Position numbers and translations under genes: made by a program. This document shows, in pieces, positions 16,125 to 25,177 of a stretch of 64,000 nt of DNA. Within the stretch, counting starts at the first letter, position 1, and every line of letters begins with the position of its first letter. Below the pieces are notes generated by a model, which was not told the origin of the DNA, made no database searches, and worked only from the letters and a program-made list of their open reading frames with translations. Source of the stretch: Oscillospiraceae bacterium (lineage in GTDB: Bacteria; Bacillota; Clostridia; Oscillospirales; Ruminococcaceae); contig JAFQIY010000035.1 in NCBI GenBank assembly GCA_017415165.1, positions 62,001 through 126,000 of the forward strand, in the 5' to 3' direction.

Positions 16125-17558
16125 TTATTTTATAGTCACCTTCAATGCATTGGAGCTTTCGCCGTTTTTGTTCTTTCCGTTCTTTTGTTCAACAGCAACA
16201 ACCTTGAACTTATAAGAACCCTTGCTGAGTCCCGTTACTGTTTTTTTGTTGCTCTTGATAAATGCAATCTGCTTGTACTTACCGCTTTTTGCATCGTACT
16301 TATACACTCTGTAGCCGTAAGCACCGTCGATTTTATTCCACGTCAGAGTAAGCTTTCCGTTTTTCAGCTTTCCTTTCAGCGTAGCGGCAGGAAGCTTATC
16401 CGAAGAAGCCTTGGTGCTTTTCTCTGCATTTTTTACAAGTGCATTTACAATCTTGCTGCAAACCTTTTTGCCGCTGCTTCTGTCAATAATCTTATATTCG
16501 TTTTCAGCTCCGTTGTCCCACCAGAAGCATTTTATTCCGTACTTACTTGCTGTGGAAACATAATAACCTGCGTGCTCGGCACGCTCAGCCTCGTTGCTTT
16601 TGTCCTGTGAACCGAATTCACCTACAATAACAGGAGCGCCCCATTTATCGGAGTATCCTGACAGCTTTTTGAAGTAGGAATCAATAGCAGACTTATCCGA
16701 AGAACTGCCCCACTCGTCAGTCATTTTCGTCCACGTTGCATCCTTGGTAGTGAAGCCCTGTGGGTCGTAACAGTGCACCTGCACCATAAGGTGATTTTTT
16801 ACGCTATCCTTTGGCAGTACGAAATTTTTAAGCACAGCGTCCGTGCTTCCGTTTGCGGCATAAGTCTGAAGCACGAGAGTTCTCTCGTCATTTCTGCCGC
16901 CTGTTTTTCTGACTGTATCGACAAACAGCTGATTATACTTGTTGATAGCCTCAAAACCCTCAGAGTCGGAGCTGGTCCAGTTATTATTCTTGTCAAGCAC
17001 TTCGTTGAAGCTTTCAAACATAAGCTTTTCGCCGTAGTTCTTGAATCTTGATGCGATATTTTTCCACAAGCCCTTAAAGCGTGCGGAGTTTGCCTTATAA
17101 CCAGCGGAGGACGCTTCTATCCAGCCGTCCGAGCCGCCGTCGTGGTGTACATTGAGTATGCAGTACATATCCTCTGCGATTATCCAGTCAACAATTTCCT
17201 GTACTCTGTCGAGCCATTCCTTGTCGATATTTCCGTTCTGGTCGGTGTGGTCCGTCCAGGTTACAGGAAATCTTACTGCATTGAAGCCTGCTGCCTTAAC
17301 GGATGAAATCAGTTTCTTGGTTGTAACAGGATTTCCCCAGGCTTTTTCATAATCTGCGGGTTTGTTGGACGTATAAAGGGCAATCCACTCACCGTAGCTG
17401 TCCAGACTGTTGCCTAAGTTCCAGCCTGCACCGATATTCTGTATAGCCTCAGAAGCTTTTTCAAAGGGTACTTCCTTGGCGGAAGCCGGTACAGATAGCA
17501 TAGAAACTGCCATTGCAGCAGAAATAACTGCGGCAGTAATTTTAGAAAATATACTCAC
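16125..17558 (-). CDS. Secreted GH5 endoglucanase inside the flagellar operon
   Basis: 477 aa. A signal peptide ends at about ASA-K (27/28). The GH5 barrel covers about 40-375: GWNLGNSLDSY near the start, NVHHDGG, the acid/base E186 in SFNEVL and the nucleophile E314 in VGEFGS; all expected residues are present, so it should hydrolyse beta-1,4-glucan or a related polymer. A C-terminal fibronectin-III-like domain (about 390-477; GKLTLTWNKIDGAYGYRVYK) follows. No dockerin or sortase signal is seen. The start is GTG 17558, five bases after GGAGG. It lies 17 bp after flgG and 15 bp before cheC, so it must share their transcript. Confidence 0.93.
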   Translation of the reverse strand: MSIFSKITAAVISAAMAVSMLSVPASAKEVPFEKASEAIQNIGAGWNLGNSLDSYGEWIALYTSNKPADYEKAWGNPVTTKKLISSVKAAGFNAVRFPVTWTDHTDQNGNIDKEWLDRVQEIVDWIIAEDMYCILNVHHDGGSDGWIEASSAGYKANSARFKGLWKNIASRFKNYGEKLMFESFNEVLDKNNNWTSSDSEGFEAINKYNQLFVDTVRKTGGRNDERTLVLQTYAANGSTDAVLKNFVLPKDSVKNHLMVQVHCYDPQGFTTKDATWTKMTDEWGSSSDKSAIDSYFKKLSGYSDKWGAPVIVGEFGSQDKSNEAERAEHAGYYVSTASKYGIKCFWWDNGAENEYKIIDRSSGKKVCSKIVNALVKNAEKSTKASSDKLPAATLKGKLKNGKLTLTWNKIDGAYGYRVYKYDAKSGKYKQIAFIKSNKKTVTGLSKGSYKFKVVAVEQKNGKNKNGESSNALKVTIK

Positions 17559-17575
17559 GGAGACCTCCCGTAAAA

Positions 17576-18313
17576 TTACTGTCTGAGATTATTTACGATA
17601 TTTTCAAGCTGGTCGTGGGTCTTGACCATATTGATATTGAGCTGGAATGCACGCTGGAATTCGATGACCTTGGACATTTCATTCGCAACGTTTGTAGAGG
17701 ACGCTTCAAGGTAGAACTGCTTCTTGCCTGCGTCTGTATCTGCCGCGGCAGGCCCGCTGGAAGCGTTTGCACGGAAGTAGTTGTCCCCAATCTGGTCGAG
17801 CCCGTAAGGATTTTCAAAGGTATAGATACCGACCATATTAGCAAGCGCAGTTGCATCAATATCATTTTCCGTGCCCTCAACAAAAGGCACCTGAATTCTG
17901 TTGCCCTCATAGTCGAGCACATAAGCGCCGTACTCATTTACAAGCTCCCAAGGTGCAGTTTCGCTTTCTCTTGAAATGTAGAAAGCACCGTCCTTGGTGT
18001 AATTGACTTCGCCCTCAGGGGTAAGCACTGCAAAAAAGCCTTCATCGAGAGCTGCAAAATCCAGTTCTCTGTTAGTGCTTCTCAGTGTGGACTGTTCAAA
18101 CATCATATCTGTTTTAGGAACTCTTACGCCGTGACCGAACTGAGTTTCCTCGTTTTCGTTATTTCTTTCGGTATAAAGCAAATCGGCAAAGGAAGGTCTT
18201 GAAGCCTTGAAGCCGTTTGTGTTTACGTTAGCCATATTGTTGGCGGTGATATCAAGTGCCATCTGATAAGCCATTACGCCTGATGCGGCGGTGTGGTAAC
18301 CGATTTTACTCAT
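17576..18313 (-). CDS. flgG: Flagellar distal rod protein FlgG (FlhP-type)
   Basis: 245 aa. The N-terminal rod motif is SGVMAYQMALDITANNMANVNTNGFKASR (about residues 11-39, key residues ANNMANVNTNGFK), and the C-terminal coil ends in EFQRAFQLNINMVKTHDQLENIVNNL. These pair to form the coiled coil of rod and hook proteins. It is 18-20 bp after the related flgF gene. In Firmicutes such paired genes are named flgF/flgG or flhO/flhP; which is proximal and which distal rod is inference. Confidence 0.88.
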   Translation of the reverse strand: MSKIGYHTAASGVMAYQMALDITANNMANVNTNGFKASRPSFADLLYTERNNENEETQFGHGVRVPKTDMMFEQSTLRSTNRELDFAALDEGFFAVLTPEGEVNYTKDGAFYISRESETAPWELVNEYGAYVLDYEGNRIQVPFVEGTENDIDATALANMVGIYTFENPYGLDQIGDNYFRANASSGPAAADTDAGKKQFYLEASSTNVANEMSKVIEFQRAFQLNINMVKTHDQLENIVNNLRQ

Positions 18314-18332
18314 AGCAATTCAATTCCTTTCC

Positions 18333-19088
18333 TTAGTTTACTTTTGACAGGTCATTTGCAGCAATCTGGTTTACGCTGTTGAGAATTTTAAGCGCTGTAC
18401 TGCAAGCGGTGAAAACGTGCTGGGAGTCCATAGCCTTGATTGTTTCCTCTGCAACGTCAACGTTTGAACGCTCGTACCAGCCCTGCTTAATCTGATAATT
18501 TTCGTCAGCAGGAACAGCATTCAGTGCGGTATTATCGTAAGGACGCATAAGGTTATCGTCCACCTTTTCGATGTCCGTACCCGCTGCAATATATGTCAGA
18601 CCCAAATCAAAGGTTCTGCCGTCGTCTGTTGTGATTGTACCGAATCGGTCAACCTGAAAATCTGCTGTACCAAGCTGAATTCTCTGACCGTTGCCGTCGA
18701 GAACATAACCGCTTGAACCGAGGGTGAGGTAGCCCTCGCTGTTGATAGTGAACTGACCGTTTCTTGTCAGGAGAGTTTCGCCGCTGCGGCGCTCCTCAAT
18801 ATTGAAATAGACATTGCCCACGATAGCCATATCAAGGCGTGAGCCTGTATTTTCGAAAGTGCCCTGTTCAAGGTCGGTAAATGTGTGATTGATAGTGCGG
18901 TAGCGGATTGTACCTGTATCGCTGTGGTCGCCGTTTATAAGAAGAAGCTCCTCCGCAAAGGTTGTAGGGATAGCCTCATCGGACTTATAGCCTGCGGTTT
19001 TTGCGTTAGCCATATTATTTGTAATAACGTTGAGTATTCTCTGCTCGTTAATCATACCGTTTGCGGCAGTGTAGTAACCTCTGAGCAT
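18333..19088 (-). CDS. flgF: Flagellar rod protein FlgF (FlhO-type)
   Basis: 251 aa. It shows the rod N-terminus (YTAANGMINEQRILNVITNNMANAKTAGYKS), the central 'NGQFTINSEGYLTL' block typical of FlgF/FlgG, and a C-terminal helix (IKAMDSQHVFTACSTALKILNSVNQIA). The ATG at 19088 follows AAGGAG and starts 14 bp after the sigma factor gene. It builds the proximal rod together with FlgB, FlgC and FlgG. Confidence 0.88.
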   Translation of the reverse strand: MLRGYYTAANGMINEQRILNVITNNMANAKTAGYKSDEAIPTTFAEELLLINGDHSDTGTIRYRTINHTFTDLEQGTFENTGSRLDMAIVGNVYFNIEERRSGETLLTRNGQFTINSEGYLTLGSSGYVLDGNGQRIQLGTADFQVDRFGTITTDDGRTFDLGLTYIAAGTDIEKVDDNLMRPYDNTALNAVPADENYQIKQGWYERSNVDVAEETIKAMDSQHVFTACSTALKILNSVNQIAANDLSKVN

Positions 19089-19102
19089 AACCTTTCTCCT
19101 TT

Positions 19103-19867
19103 TTACATTTCAAAATTATCTTTCATATACTTTTTCATCTTTGAAACAGCCTGTGAATGTATCTGACACACACGGCTTTCGGAAACGTCCAGAACCTTTC
19201 CTATATCGGAAAATCTCAGCTTTTCGTAGTAATAAAGCGTAACAACAAGGCGCTCTCTTTCTTTAAGGGAGCGGATTGCGTCCGCAAGATATTTCATTTT
19301 TTCCTGCTTGTGGATACCTGCTTCAGCAGCCCACATACCGTCCTCGTCAGCCTTATCGGGGATATCAAATCCGCTGTCCATAACCATTTCCTCAAAAGAA
19401 AGAGTCTGTGCAGCAGCAGCCTGAGCTGTGCAGCTTTCCAGCTTTTCAACGGGCAGCTTCATATAGTCAGCGATTTCCTGAGCGGTAGGCTCACGGTCAA
19501 GCTCGCTGTAAAGAACGGTGTACGCCGAATCGTACTCCTTTGCAAAACGCCTTATATTACGGGGGACAAAGTCCTGCCGTCTGATGAAGTCGATGATTGC
19601 ACCTCTTACCTTAATGGACGCATAGGTTTCAAACTTTACACCTTTTTTAGGGTCGAAGCTGTCGATTGCGCTCATAAGTGCAATTGTTGCCTCGTTGATT
19701 ACGTCGTCAGTTTCGGCAAACTTGAGGTACATATTTCGTGTGGACATAGCGGCATACTTGACGATACTCATATACGCAAGAATAACGCCGTTTCGGAGAG
19801 CCTTGTCGCCTGTTTCCTTATATTTCAAAAGCAGAAGCGCTCTGGCTTCCTTATCTGTTTCAGCCAC
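19103..19867 (-). CDS. fliA: Flagellar sigma factor (SigD/FliA, sigma-28 group)
   Basis: 254 aa from the GTG at 19867, eight bases after GGAGG; a GTG three codons upstream overlaps the RBS. Region 2 is RNGVILAYMSIVKYAAM...DDVINEATIALMSAIDSFDPKKGVKFETYASIKVRGAIIDFIRRQDFVPR, spanning about 26-97 (key feature: DFIRRQD-x-VPR of the FliA group). Region 3 is the REPTAQEIADYM block; region 4 is KERERLVVTLYYYEKLRFSDIGKVLDVSESRVCQIHSQA. It would direct transcription of late genes such as flagellin and receptors, none of which is here except the receptor at 8773. No anti-sigma flgM is adjacent. Confidence 0.93.
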   Translation of the reverse strand: MAETDKEARALLLLKYKETGDKALRNGVILAYMSIVKYAAMSTRNMYLKFAETDDVINEATIALMSAIDSFDPKKGVKFETYASIKVRGAIIDFIRRQDFVPRNIRRFAKEYDSAYTVLYSELDREPTAQEIADYMKLPVEKLESCTAQAAAAQTLSFEEMVMDSGFDIPDKADEDGMWAAEAGIHKQEKMKYLADAIRSLKERERLVVTLYYYEKLRFSDIGKVLDVSESRVCQIHSQAVSKMKKYMKDNFEM

Positions 19868-19903
19868 AAAACTCACCTCCGTTGAAGTGCTGTCCTATCA
19901 GTT

Positions 19904-21979
19904 TCAGACAAGCGCCTCCTCAATAGTAACATTGCCCACCGCCTGAATCTGCACGGAATTATCAATTTCGCTGAATGAAAGCACCGTAACATTCGGTATG
20001 AACTGGTCAATCAGCTTCTTGAAATAGATACGCACGATAGGTGAAGTAAGGACAATCGGCATAGGGACAACGTCCTTGACCTTGTCAATCTGCTCATTGA
20101 GTGAAGCAATAAGCACCTGAATTGTCTGTGGGTCCATAGCAAGGTAAGAGCCCTGCTCGGATTTCTTTACCGAAGCAACAATCTTGTTTTCGGTTTCGGT
20201 ATCGAGAGTAAGAACTCGTATCTGTCCGCCGTCGGAAAAACGGCGTGTGATAGTTCTCTTGAGAGCCTGACGGACATACTCGGTTGTGATATCCACATCC
20301 TTCATATTATGCTGGTTATCAGCAATGGTTTCCAGAATGGTCTGAAGGTCACGGATTGGCACGCCCTCTTTAAGCAGCAGGCAGAGAACCTTTTGGAGAT
20401 AAGCGGGAGAAACAATATTCGGAACAATATCATCAACAATTGTCGGATTAGTTGCCTTCAGCTTATCAAGCATAGTTTTTACGTCCTGTCTTGAAAGCAG
20501 CTCGTGAGAATAATTCTTTATGATTTCCGACAAATGCGTGATAATGACAGATGTCGGGTCAATAAGCGTATAGCCTGCGATTTCCGCGCGAAGCTTGTTC
20601 TGCTCGGAAATCCATTTAGCGGGGATGTTGAACGCAGGCTCAACGGTATCAATACCGTCAACCTCCTTTGTAACACTTCCGCTGTCGAGAGCGAGGTAGT
20701 GGTCCATAAGGATTTCTGCGTGAGCAACGATTTCACCCTTGATTTTTATTACATACTGGTTGGGGTTGATATGCTGGTTATCGGTCATTCGTACCGACGG
20801 GAAAACCATACCCATATCCATAGCAAACTGTTTTCTGAAAATTACGACACGCTCAATAAGCGTACCGCCTGAGTTTTCGTCAGCAAGAGGAATAAGGCTG
20901 TAGCCGAATTCCATTTCGATAGGCTCAACATTGAGCAGCTTGTACACGTTGTCGATGTCCTTGTAGTACTCCATTTCGGAGAGAGCCTCTTTATTTGCCT
21001 CCATTTCCTGCACGGCGGCATCTGTTCTGATGGCAGCCTCTTTCTGAGTACGCATAAGCACAACGCCCAGAGCAATAAGGGCTGTACCGAGAACCAGAAG
21101 CTGAACCTTAGGGAAGCCCGGAATGAGCATCATAACAAGCATTACGCCGCCTGCAATAAGCATTACAAGAGGCTGGGCACTCATCTGATTCTTGATGTCG
21201 GAGTTGAGTGTATCCTCAGAAGCGGAACGTGTAACAATCATACCCATTGATGTAGAAATCAGAAGGGCAGGAACCTGTGAACACAGACCGTCACCAACCG
21301 TTGACAGCGAGTAAACGCTGAGGACTTCCATGAATTCCATTCCGTCAAAAACAAGACCCATAACTGCACCGCCGAGGAGGTTAACGATTGCGGCAACGAT
21401 AGAGAAGGTTGCGTCACCCTTAACGAACTTGGAAGCACCGTCCATAGCACCGAAGAAGTCGGACTCACGCTGGATTTTCTGACGGCGGATTTTTGCCTCA
21501 TCCTCGGTAATGATACCCGAATTCAGGTCGGCGTCAATAGCCATCTGCTTACCGGGCATAGCGTCGAGTGTAAATCTTGCTGTTACTTCAGCAACACGTT
21601 CAGCACCCTTTGTAACAACGAGCATCTGAACTACAGTAATAAGTATGAACACGATAAATCCGATAACAGCGTTGCCGCCCATTACGAATTGACCGAATGA
21701 AGCTACAATCTGACCCGCATTACCCTGATTCATCAGGATAAGACGTGTTGACGAGATGTTCAGACCGAGTCTGAAAATTGTTGTAATAAGGAGAAGTGAT
21801 GGAAAAATTGAGAACTCCAGCGGCTCCTTGATGTACATTGTAAAAAGGAGAATAACCAGTGACAGCGCAATATTCACGACAAAAAGCATATCCAGCAGCC
21901 ATGTGGGCAGCGGAATGATAATCAGGAATATTGCCAGGATAACGAATACCGTTACCGAGTTATTCAATATATTTTTCAC
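19904..21979 (-). CDS. flhA: Flagellar export gate protein FlhA
   Basis: 691 aa, normal length. The N-terminal half has about eight membrane helices, with the conserved FHIPEP-type cytoplasmic loop (about 110-190; GAERVAEVTARFTLDAMPGKQMAIDADLNSG, key R/K-x-D-x-x-PGKQM-x-ID-x-D). The C-terminal half is the cytosolic ring that docks chaperones and substrates. The start is GTG 21979. flhF and flhG, which usually follow flhA in Firmicutes, are absent: the sigma factor gene starts 36 bp after the stop. Confidence 0.96.
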   Translation of the reverse strand: MKNILNNSVTVFVILAIFLIIIPLPTWLLDMLFVVNIALSLVILLFTMYIKEPLEFSIFPSLLLITTIFRLGLNISSTRLILMNQGNAGQIVASFGQFVMGGNAVIGFIVFILITVVQMLVVTKGAERVAEVTARFTLDAMPGKQMAIDADLNSGIITEDEAKIRRQKIQRESDFFGAMDGASKFVKGDATFSIVAAIVNLLGGAVMGLVFDGMEFMEVLSVYSLSTVGDGLCSQVPALLISTSMGMIVTRSASEDTLNSDIKNQMSAQPLVMLIAGGVMLVMMLIPGFPKVQLLVLGTALIALGVVLMRTQKEAAIRTDAAVQEMEANKEALSEMEYYKDIDNVYKLLNVEPIEMEFGYSLIPLADENSGGTLIERVVIFRKQFAMDMGMVFPSVRMTDNQHINPNQYVIKIKGEIVAHAEILMDHYLALDSGSVTKEVDGIDTVEPAFNIPAKWISEQNKLRAEIAGYTLIDPTSVIITHLSEIIKNYSHELLSRQDVKTMLDKLKATNPTIVDDIVPNIVSPAYLQKVLCLLLKEGVPIRDLQTILETIADNQHNMKDVDITTEYVRQALKRTITRRFSDGGQIRVLTLDTETENKIVASVKKSEQGSYLAMDPQTIQVLIASLNEQIDKVKDVVPMPIVLTSPIVRIYFKKLIDQFIPNVTVLSFSEIDNSVQIQAVGNVTIEEALV

Positions 21980-22014
21980 GGTATAACGCAGCCTGCCTTT
22001 CTATCTGAACACCG

Positions 22015-23112
22015 TTACATTCCCTTCGGTTTCTTTCCGCTCATATCATATACGAACGCCAGAACCTCCGCAACGGCGTGGTAAAACTCATAAGGAATTT
22101 CTCTTCCTATATCAACGGACTTGTAAAGTCCTCTTGCCAGCGGAACATTTTCCACAACGTGGACCTTGTTTTCCTCCGCTATATCTATAATTCTGAAAGC
22201 AACCTTGTCTGCACCCTTTGCAACAACAACAGGTGCACGGTCCTTGTTTTCGTCGTATTTAATCGCAACCGCAAAGTGGGTAGGGTTTCTGATGACAACG
22301 TCCGCCTGAGGGACGTCCTGCATCATTCTTGCCATAGCCATCTGCTGCTGTTTCTGACGGCGCTTACCCTTAATCTGAGGGTCGCCCTCCATCATCTTAT
22401 ATTCTTCCTTGACCTCCTGCTTGGTCATCATCATATCTTTTTCCCATTTGTATTTCTGATACAGGAAATCAACTGCGGCAATTGCCACAAAAACCGCCGC
22501 AAGCTTCATACAGATTGCAAAAACGGTATCAGCAATGTAAATCAGTCCTGTTGTTGCATCGTATTGCAGAAGCCTTGCCATTTCGACAGTTCTTCCCTGA
22601 ATTTCGTCATAGACGATTGCACCGAGAATAATAAGCTTAGCAACCGACTTTGCCATTTCAAACATAGCGCTGAGAGAAAACATTCTCTTTATGCCGTTGA
22701 AAGGATTAAGCTTGTCAAGCTTGAACTGAAATGATTTCGTTGAGAAAATAAATCTTGTCTGTATACCTGTTGCGATAATCGGAATAATCATCGAAACCAA
22801 AAGAAGCGGACCTGCTGACAGAAGAACAGTTTTGGTAATTTCAAGTATAAGCTTTGAAGCCGTCTCCATACCGTCAATTCTTGCGCCGTTTTTCTCCATA
22901 CCGCCGCCTGAAAGGGCAATCCAGTAGGTCATATCATCGGTAACTGTTCTGTACATAAGCTGGGCAGTAAGCCTCAGCACAAAAAACAACAGAAGCACTG
23001 ACGCTGCCGAAACAACGTCCTTGCTTTGCATAACGTTGCCTTCTTTACGCTGTTCCTGTCGTTTATGGGCGGTCGCCTTTTCGGTTTTTTCACCGCCGCT
23101 TCCTTCAGCCAT
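22015..23112 (-). CDS. flhB: Flagellar export switch protein FlhB
   Basis: 365 aa. Four membrane helices (about 32-52, 95-118, 150-168, 195-217) lead into the cytosolic domain with the self-cleavage motif NPTH at 276-279 (IRNPTHFAVAIKY). Cleavage between Asn and Pro switches export from hook to filament substrates together with FliK. The ATG at 23112 follows AAAGGGAG. There are 35 bases to the flhA start. Confidence 0.96.
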   Translation of the reverse strand: MAEGSGGEKTEKATAHKRQEQRKEGNVMQSKDVVSAASVLLLFFVLRLTAQLMYRTVTDDMTYWIALSGGGMEKNGARIDGMETASKLILEITKTVLLSAGPLLLVSMIIPIIATGIQTRFIFSTKSFQFKLDKLNPFNGIKRMFSLSAMFEMAKSVAKLIILGAIVYDEIQGRTVEMARLLQYDATTGLIYIADTVFAICMKLAAVFVAIAAVDFLYQKYKWEKDMMMTKQEVKEEYKMMEGDPQIKGKRRQKQQQMAMARMMQDVPQADVVIRNPTHFAVAIKYDENKDRAPVVVAKGADKVAFRIIDIAEENKVHVVENVPLARGLYKSVDIGREIPYEFYHAVAEVLAFVYDMSGKKPKGM

Positions 23113-23139
23113 AGAAATCTCCCTTTAAATCGTGTATAT

Positions 23140-23922
23140 TTATGCGGGTATAATTGTTATAAACTGTGCTACAGCGTCCAGCCACGTATCAAGATAGCTG
23201 TCAATAAAATCGGAAAGAGGAACTGCAATCAGGAACAGCATCATAAAGCCCACCGCAACCTTCAGCTGGATATTTACAACCATAATCTGAATTTGTGGAA
23301 CGGATTTCATCAGCATACCCATACAGAATTCCAGTATGAACGCTGCTGCGATAATCGGCATTGCAAGCTTTACAACAATTGCCAGAAGCACTGAGAAATA
23401 CGACACAATGTTGTATCCCAAATCGGGGTTGAAGCCCTCGCCGCCGACAGGAAGTGTGTCAAAGCTTATAACAAAAAGCTGTATATATGACATATGCGAA
23501 TTTGTCGCAAAAAAGTAAAGATACATCATAAAACTGATGACAGAACCCATAATGGACATCTGGACATTGGTTTCGGGGTCGAACACCTTTGCCATACCAA
23601 GACCTGACTGCATATCCATAATTTCTCCCGCAACCTGAATGGTATTGAAGAACATATTGGTTATAAAGCCGAGGGTAAGTCCGATAAAGATTTCTCTCAA
23701 CAGCATCATAAGGTAAATTCCCGCCAGAGTGCCCGAGTCAACGGGTTCAGGCTGAGTAACCATTATCACAATCATTGTGATAAAAATGGAAATTGTAACC
23801 CGCACCATTACAGGCAGGTTACGTCTTGAAAGAATAGGTGTAAAAGCAAATATAGACAATATCCGCGCAAAGACCAGAATATTGGTTTCAAAGCTGCGGA
23901 AAAGCACGATAAAGTAATCCAA
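23140..23922 (-). CDS. fliR: Flagellar export gate protein FliR
   Basis: 260 aa with about six membrane helices, the usual size. The ILSRRNLPVMVRVTISIFI and GEIMDMQSGLGMAKVFDPE blocks are characteristic. The start is TTG 23922, eight bases after AAAGGAGCAGGA, since no ATG fits. It follows fliQ by 20 bp and precedes flhB by 27 bp. Confidence 0.94.
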   Translation of the reverse strand: MDYFIVLFRSFETNILVFARILSIFAFTPILSRRNLPVMVRVTISIFITMIVIMVTQPEPVDSGTLAGIYLMMLLREIFIGLTLGFITNMFFNTIQVAGEIMDMQSGLGMAKVFDPETNVQMSIMGSVISFMMYLYFFATNSHMSYIQLFVISFDTLPVGGEGFNPDLGYNIVSYFSVLLAIVVKLAMPIIAAAFILEFCMGMLMKSVPQIQIMVVNIQLKVAVGFMMLFLIAVPLSDFIDSYLDTWLDAVAQFITIIPA

Positions 23923-23942
23923 ATCCTGCTCCTTTCCGCCTG

Positions 23943-24227
23943 TTACATAGCACCTGTCTGACTGCTTATCTGAGTTATCAGATCGAATATGCGGTACACA
24001 AATTCGCTGCAGCTTGCCGTCATCATCGGTGCAAACAACAGCAGCAGAACAACAATTGTCAGCGCCTTAGGCACAAAGGTAAGGGTTTGCTCGTGCACCT
24101 GAGTTGCCGCCTGCAAAATCGCGATTACAAGACCTACCAGCATACTTATCAGCAGCATAGGACCTGCAATTTTGATTGAAAGCATCAGCGCCTCACGGAA
24201 TATTTCGAGAACAAGCTCCTCTGTCAT
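23943..24227 (-). CDS. fliQ: Flagellar export gate protein FliQ
   Basis: 94 aa with two membrane helices (about 15-40 and 52-75), and the family block GLVIAILQAATQVHEQTLTFVPK. Four copies pack with FliP and FliR in the export gate. The ATG at 24227 follows GGAGGTGG. Confidence 0.94.
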   Translation of the reverse strand: MTEELVLEIFREALMLSIKIAGPMLLISMLVGLVIAILQAATQVHEQTLTFVPKALTIVVLLLLFAPMMTASCSEFVYRIFDLITQISSQTGAM

Positions 24228-24241
24228 CTACGCCACCTCCG

Positions 24242-25177
24242 CTAAGTATTGAAGCCCGTAACAAGCGAGCCAACCAGTAGAGTCCAGCCGTCACAGAGAA
24301 TGAACAGCAGCAGCTTGAACGGGATAGAAACCGTTGTCGGCGGCAGCATCATCATACCCATTGACATAAGGATTGTTGAAACTATAATATCAATAACAAG
24401 GAAAGGAATATACAGCAGGAAGCCGATTTCAAATCCTATTTTGATTTCACTTAAAACAAACGCAGGAACAACCACAACAAAGCTTACTTCCTCCAGAAAT
24501 TGCTCCTCTGTTTCAGCCTGAATTTCAGTACCTGTCAGACCGAGGAAAAAGTCCATAGAGTCGTTGCTGGTGTTCTTCAGCATCCATTCCTTGAGAGGTA
24601 CGGAAGCTGCCTGAACCGCCTCAACGGAAGTATATTCTCCGTTCTTGTACGGCACATAAGCAACCTCGTTCATCTCATTAAGAACGGGAGTCATTATAAA
24701 CAAAGTAAGGAAAAGCGCAAGACCTATCATAACCTGATTAGGCGGAGTCTGCTGAACACCCATTGCATTTCGCAGCAGCGAGAATGAAATGATAATTCTC
24801 GTAAAGCAGGTAAGCATTACAAGAATTGACGGTGCAAGCGACAGAATTGTAATAAGGATAACCAGGTCAATTGTAGTAGAGCTTTCGTTGATATTCAGCT
24901 GGTCGAGAAGATTGCTTACTTCTTCGTCATCTGTAACAGGCTCTTCATAGGGCAGCGCCGTCGTTGTAACCGCTTCTTCGATACCCACAGCCTCAGGCTG
25001 AGTCTGTTCTGTCTGGGGGACGCTTGTTTCAAGATTTGGTATCGTTGTAACAATCCCCGTGGTTTCAGGCTCCGAAACGGCAAAAGCAGTCACGGAGGAA
25101 AGAGAAGCCGCCATTGCTGCCGCGCAGATTATTCCTGCAGAAGCCTTGACCAACCTCTTAAAAATCATTTTTTTCAT
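24242..25177 (-). CDS. fliP: Flagellar export gate protein FliP with a long acidic N-terminal extension
   Basis: 311 aa from the ATG at 25177 (RBS AGAGGACGG); usual FliP is about 245. The core (about 100-311) has the family blocks LTCFTRIIISFSLLRNAMG, QTPPNQVMIGLALFLT and EIKIGFEIGFLLYIPFLVIDI. Before it come a signal peptide (about 1-33, cleaving after AFA) and about 60 residues rich in Thr, Glu, Val and Pro, as in the lipoproteins of this window. The extension lies outside the membrane until the core begins. The start overlaps the fliO end by 20 bp, indicating coupled translation. Confidence 0.94.
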   Translation of the reverse strand: MKKMIFKRLVKASAGIICAAAMAASLSSVTAFAVSEPETTGIVTTIPNLETSVPQTEQTQPEAVGIEEAVTTTALPYEEPVTDDEEVSNLLDQLNINESSTTIDLVILITILSLAPSILVMLTCFTRIIISFSLLRNAMGVQQTPPNQVMIGLALFLTLFIMTPVLNEMNEVAYVPYKNGEYTSVEAVQAASVPLKEWMLKNTSNDSMDFFLGLTGTEIQAETEEQFLEEVSFVVVVPAFVLSEIKIGFEIGFLLYIPFLVIDIIVSTILMSMGMMMLPPTTVSIPFKLLLFILCDGWTLLVGSLVTGFNT

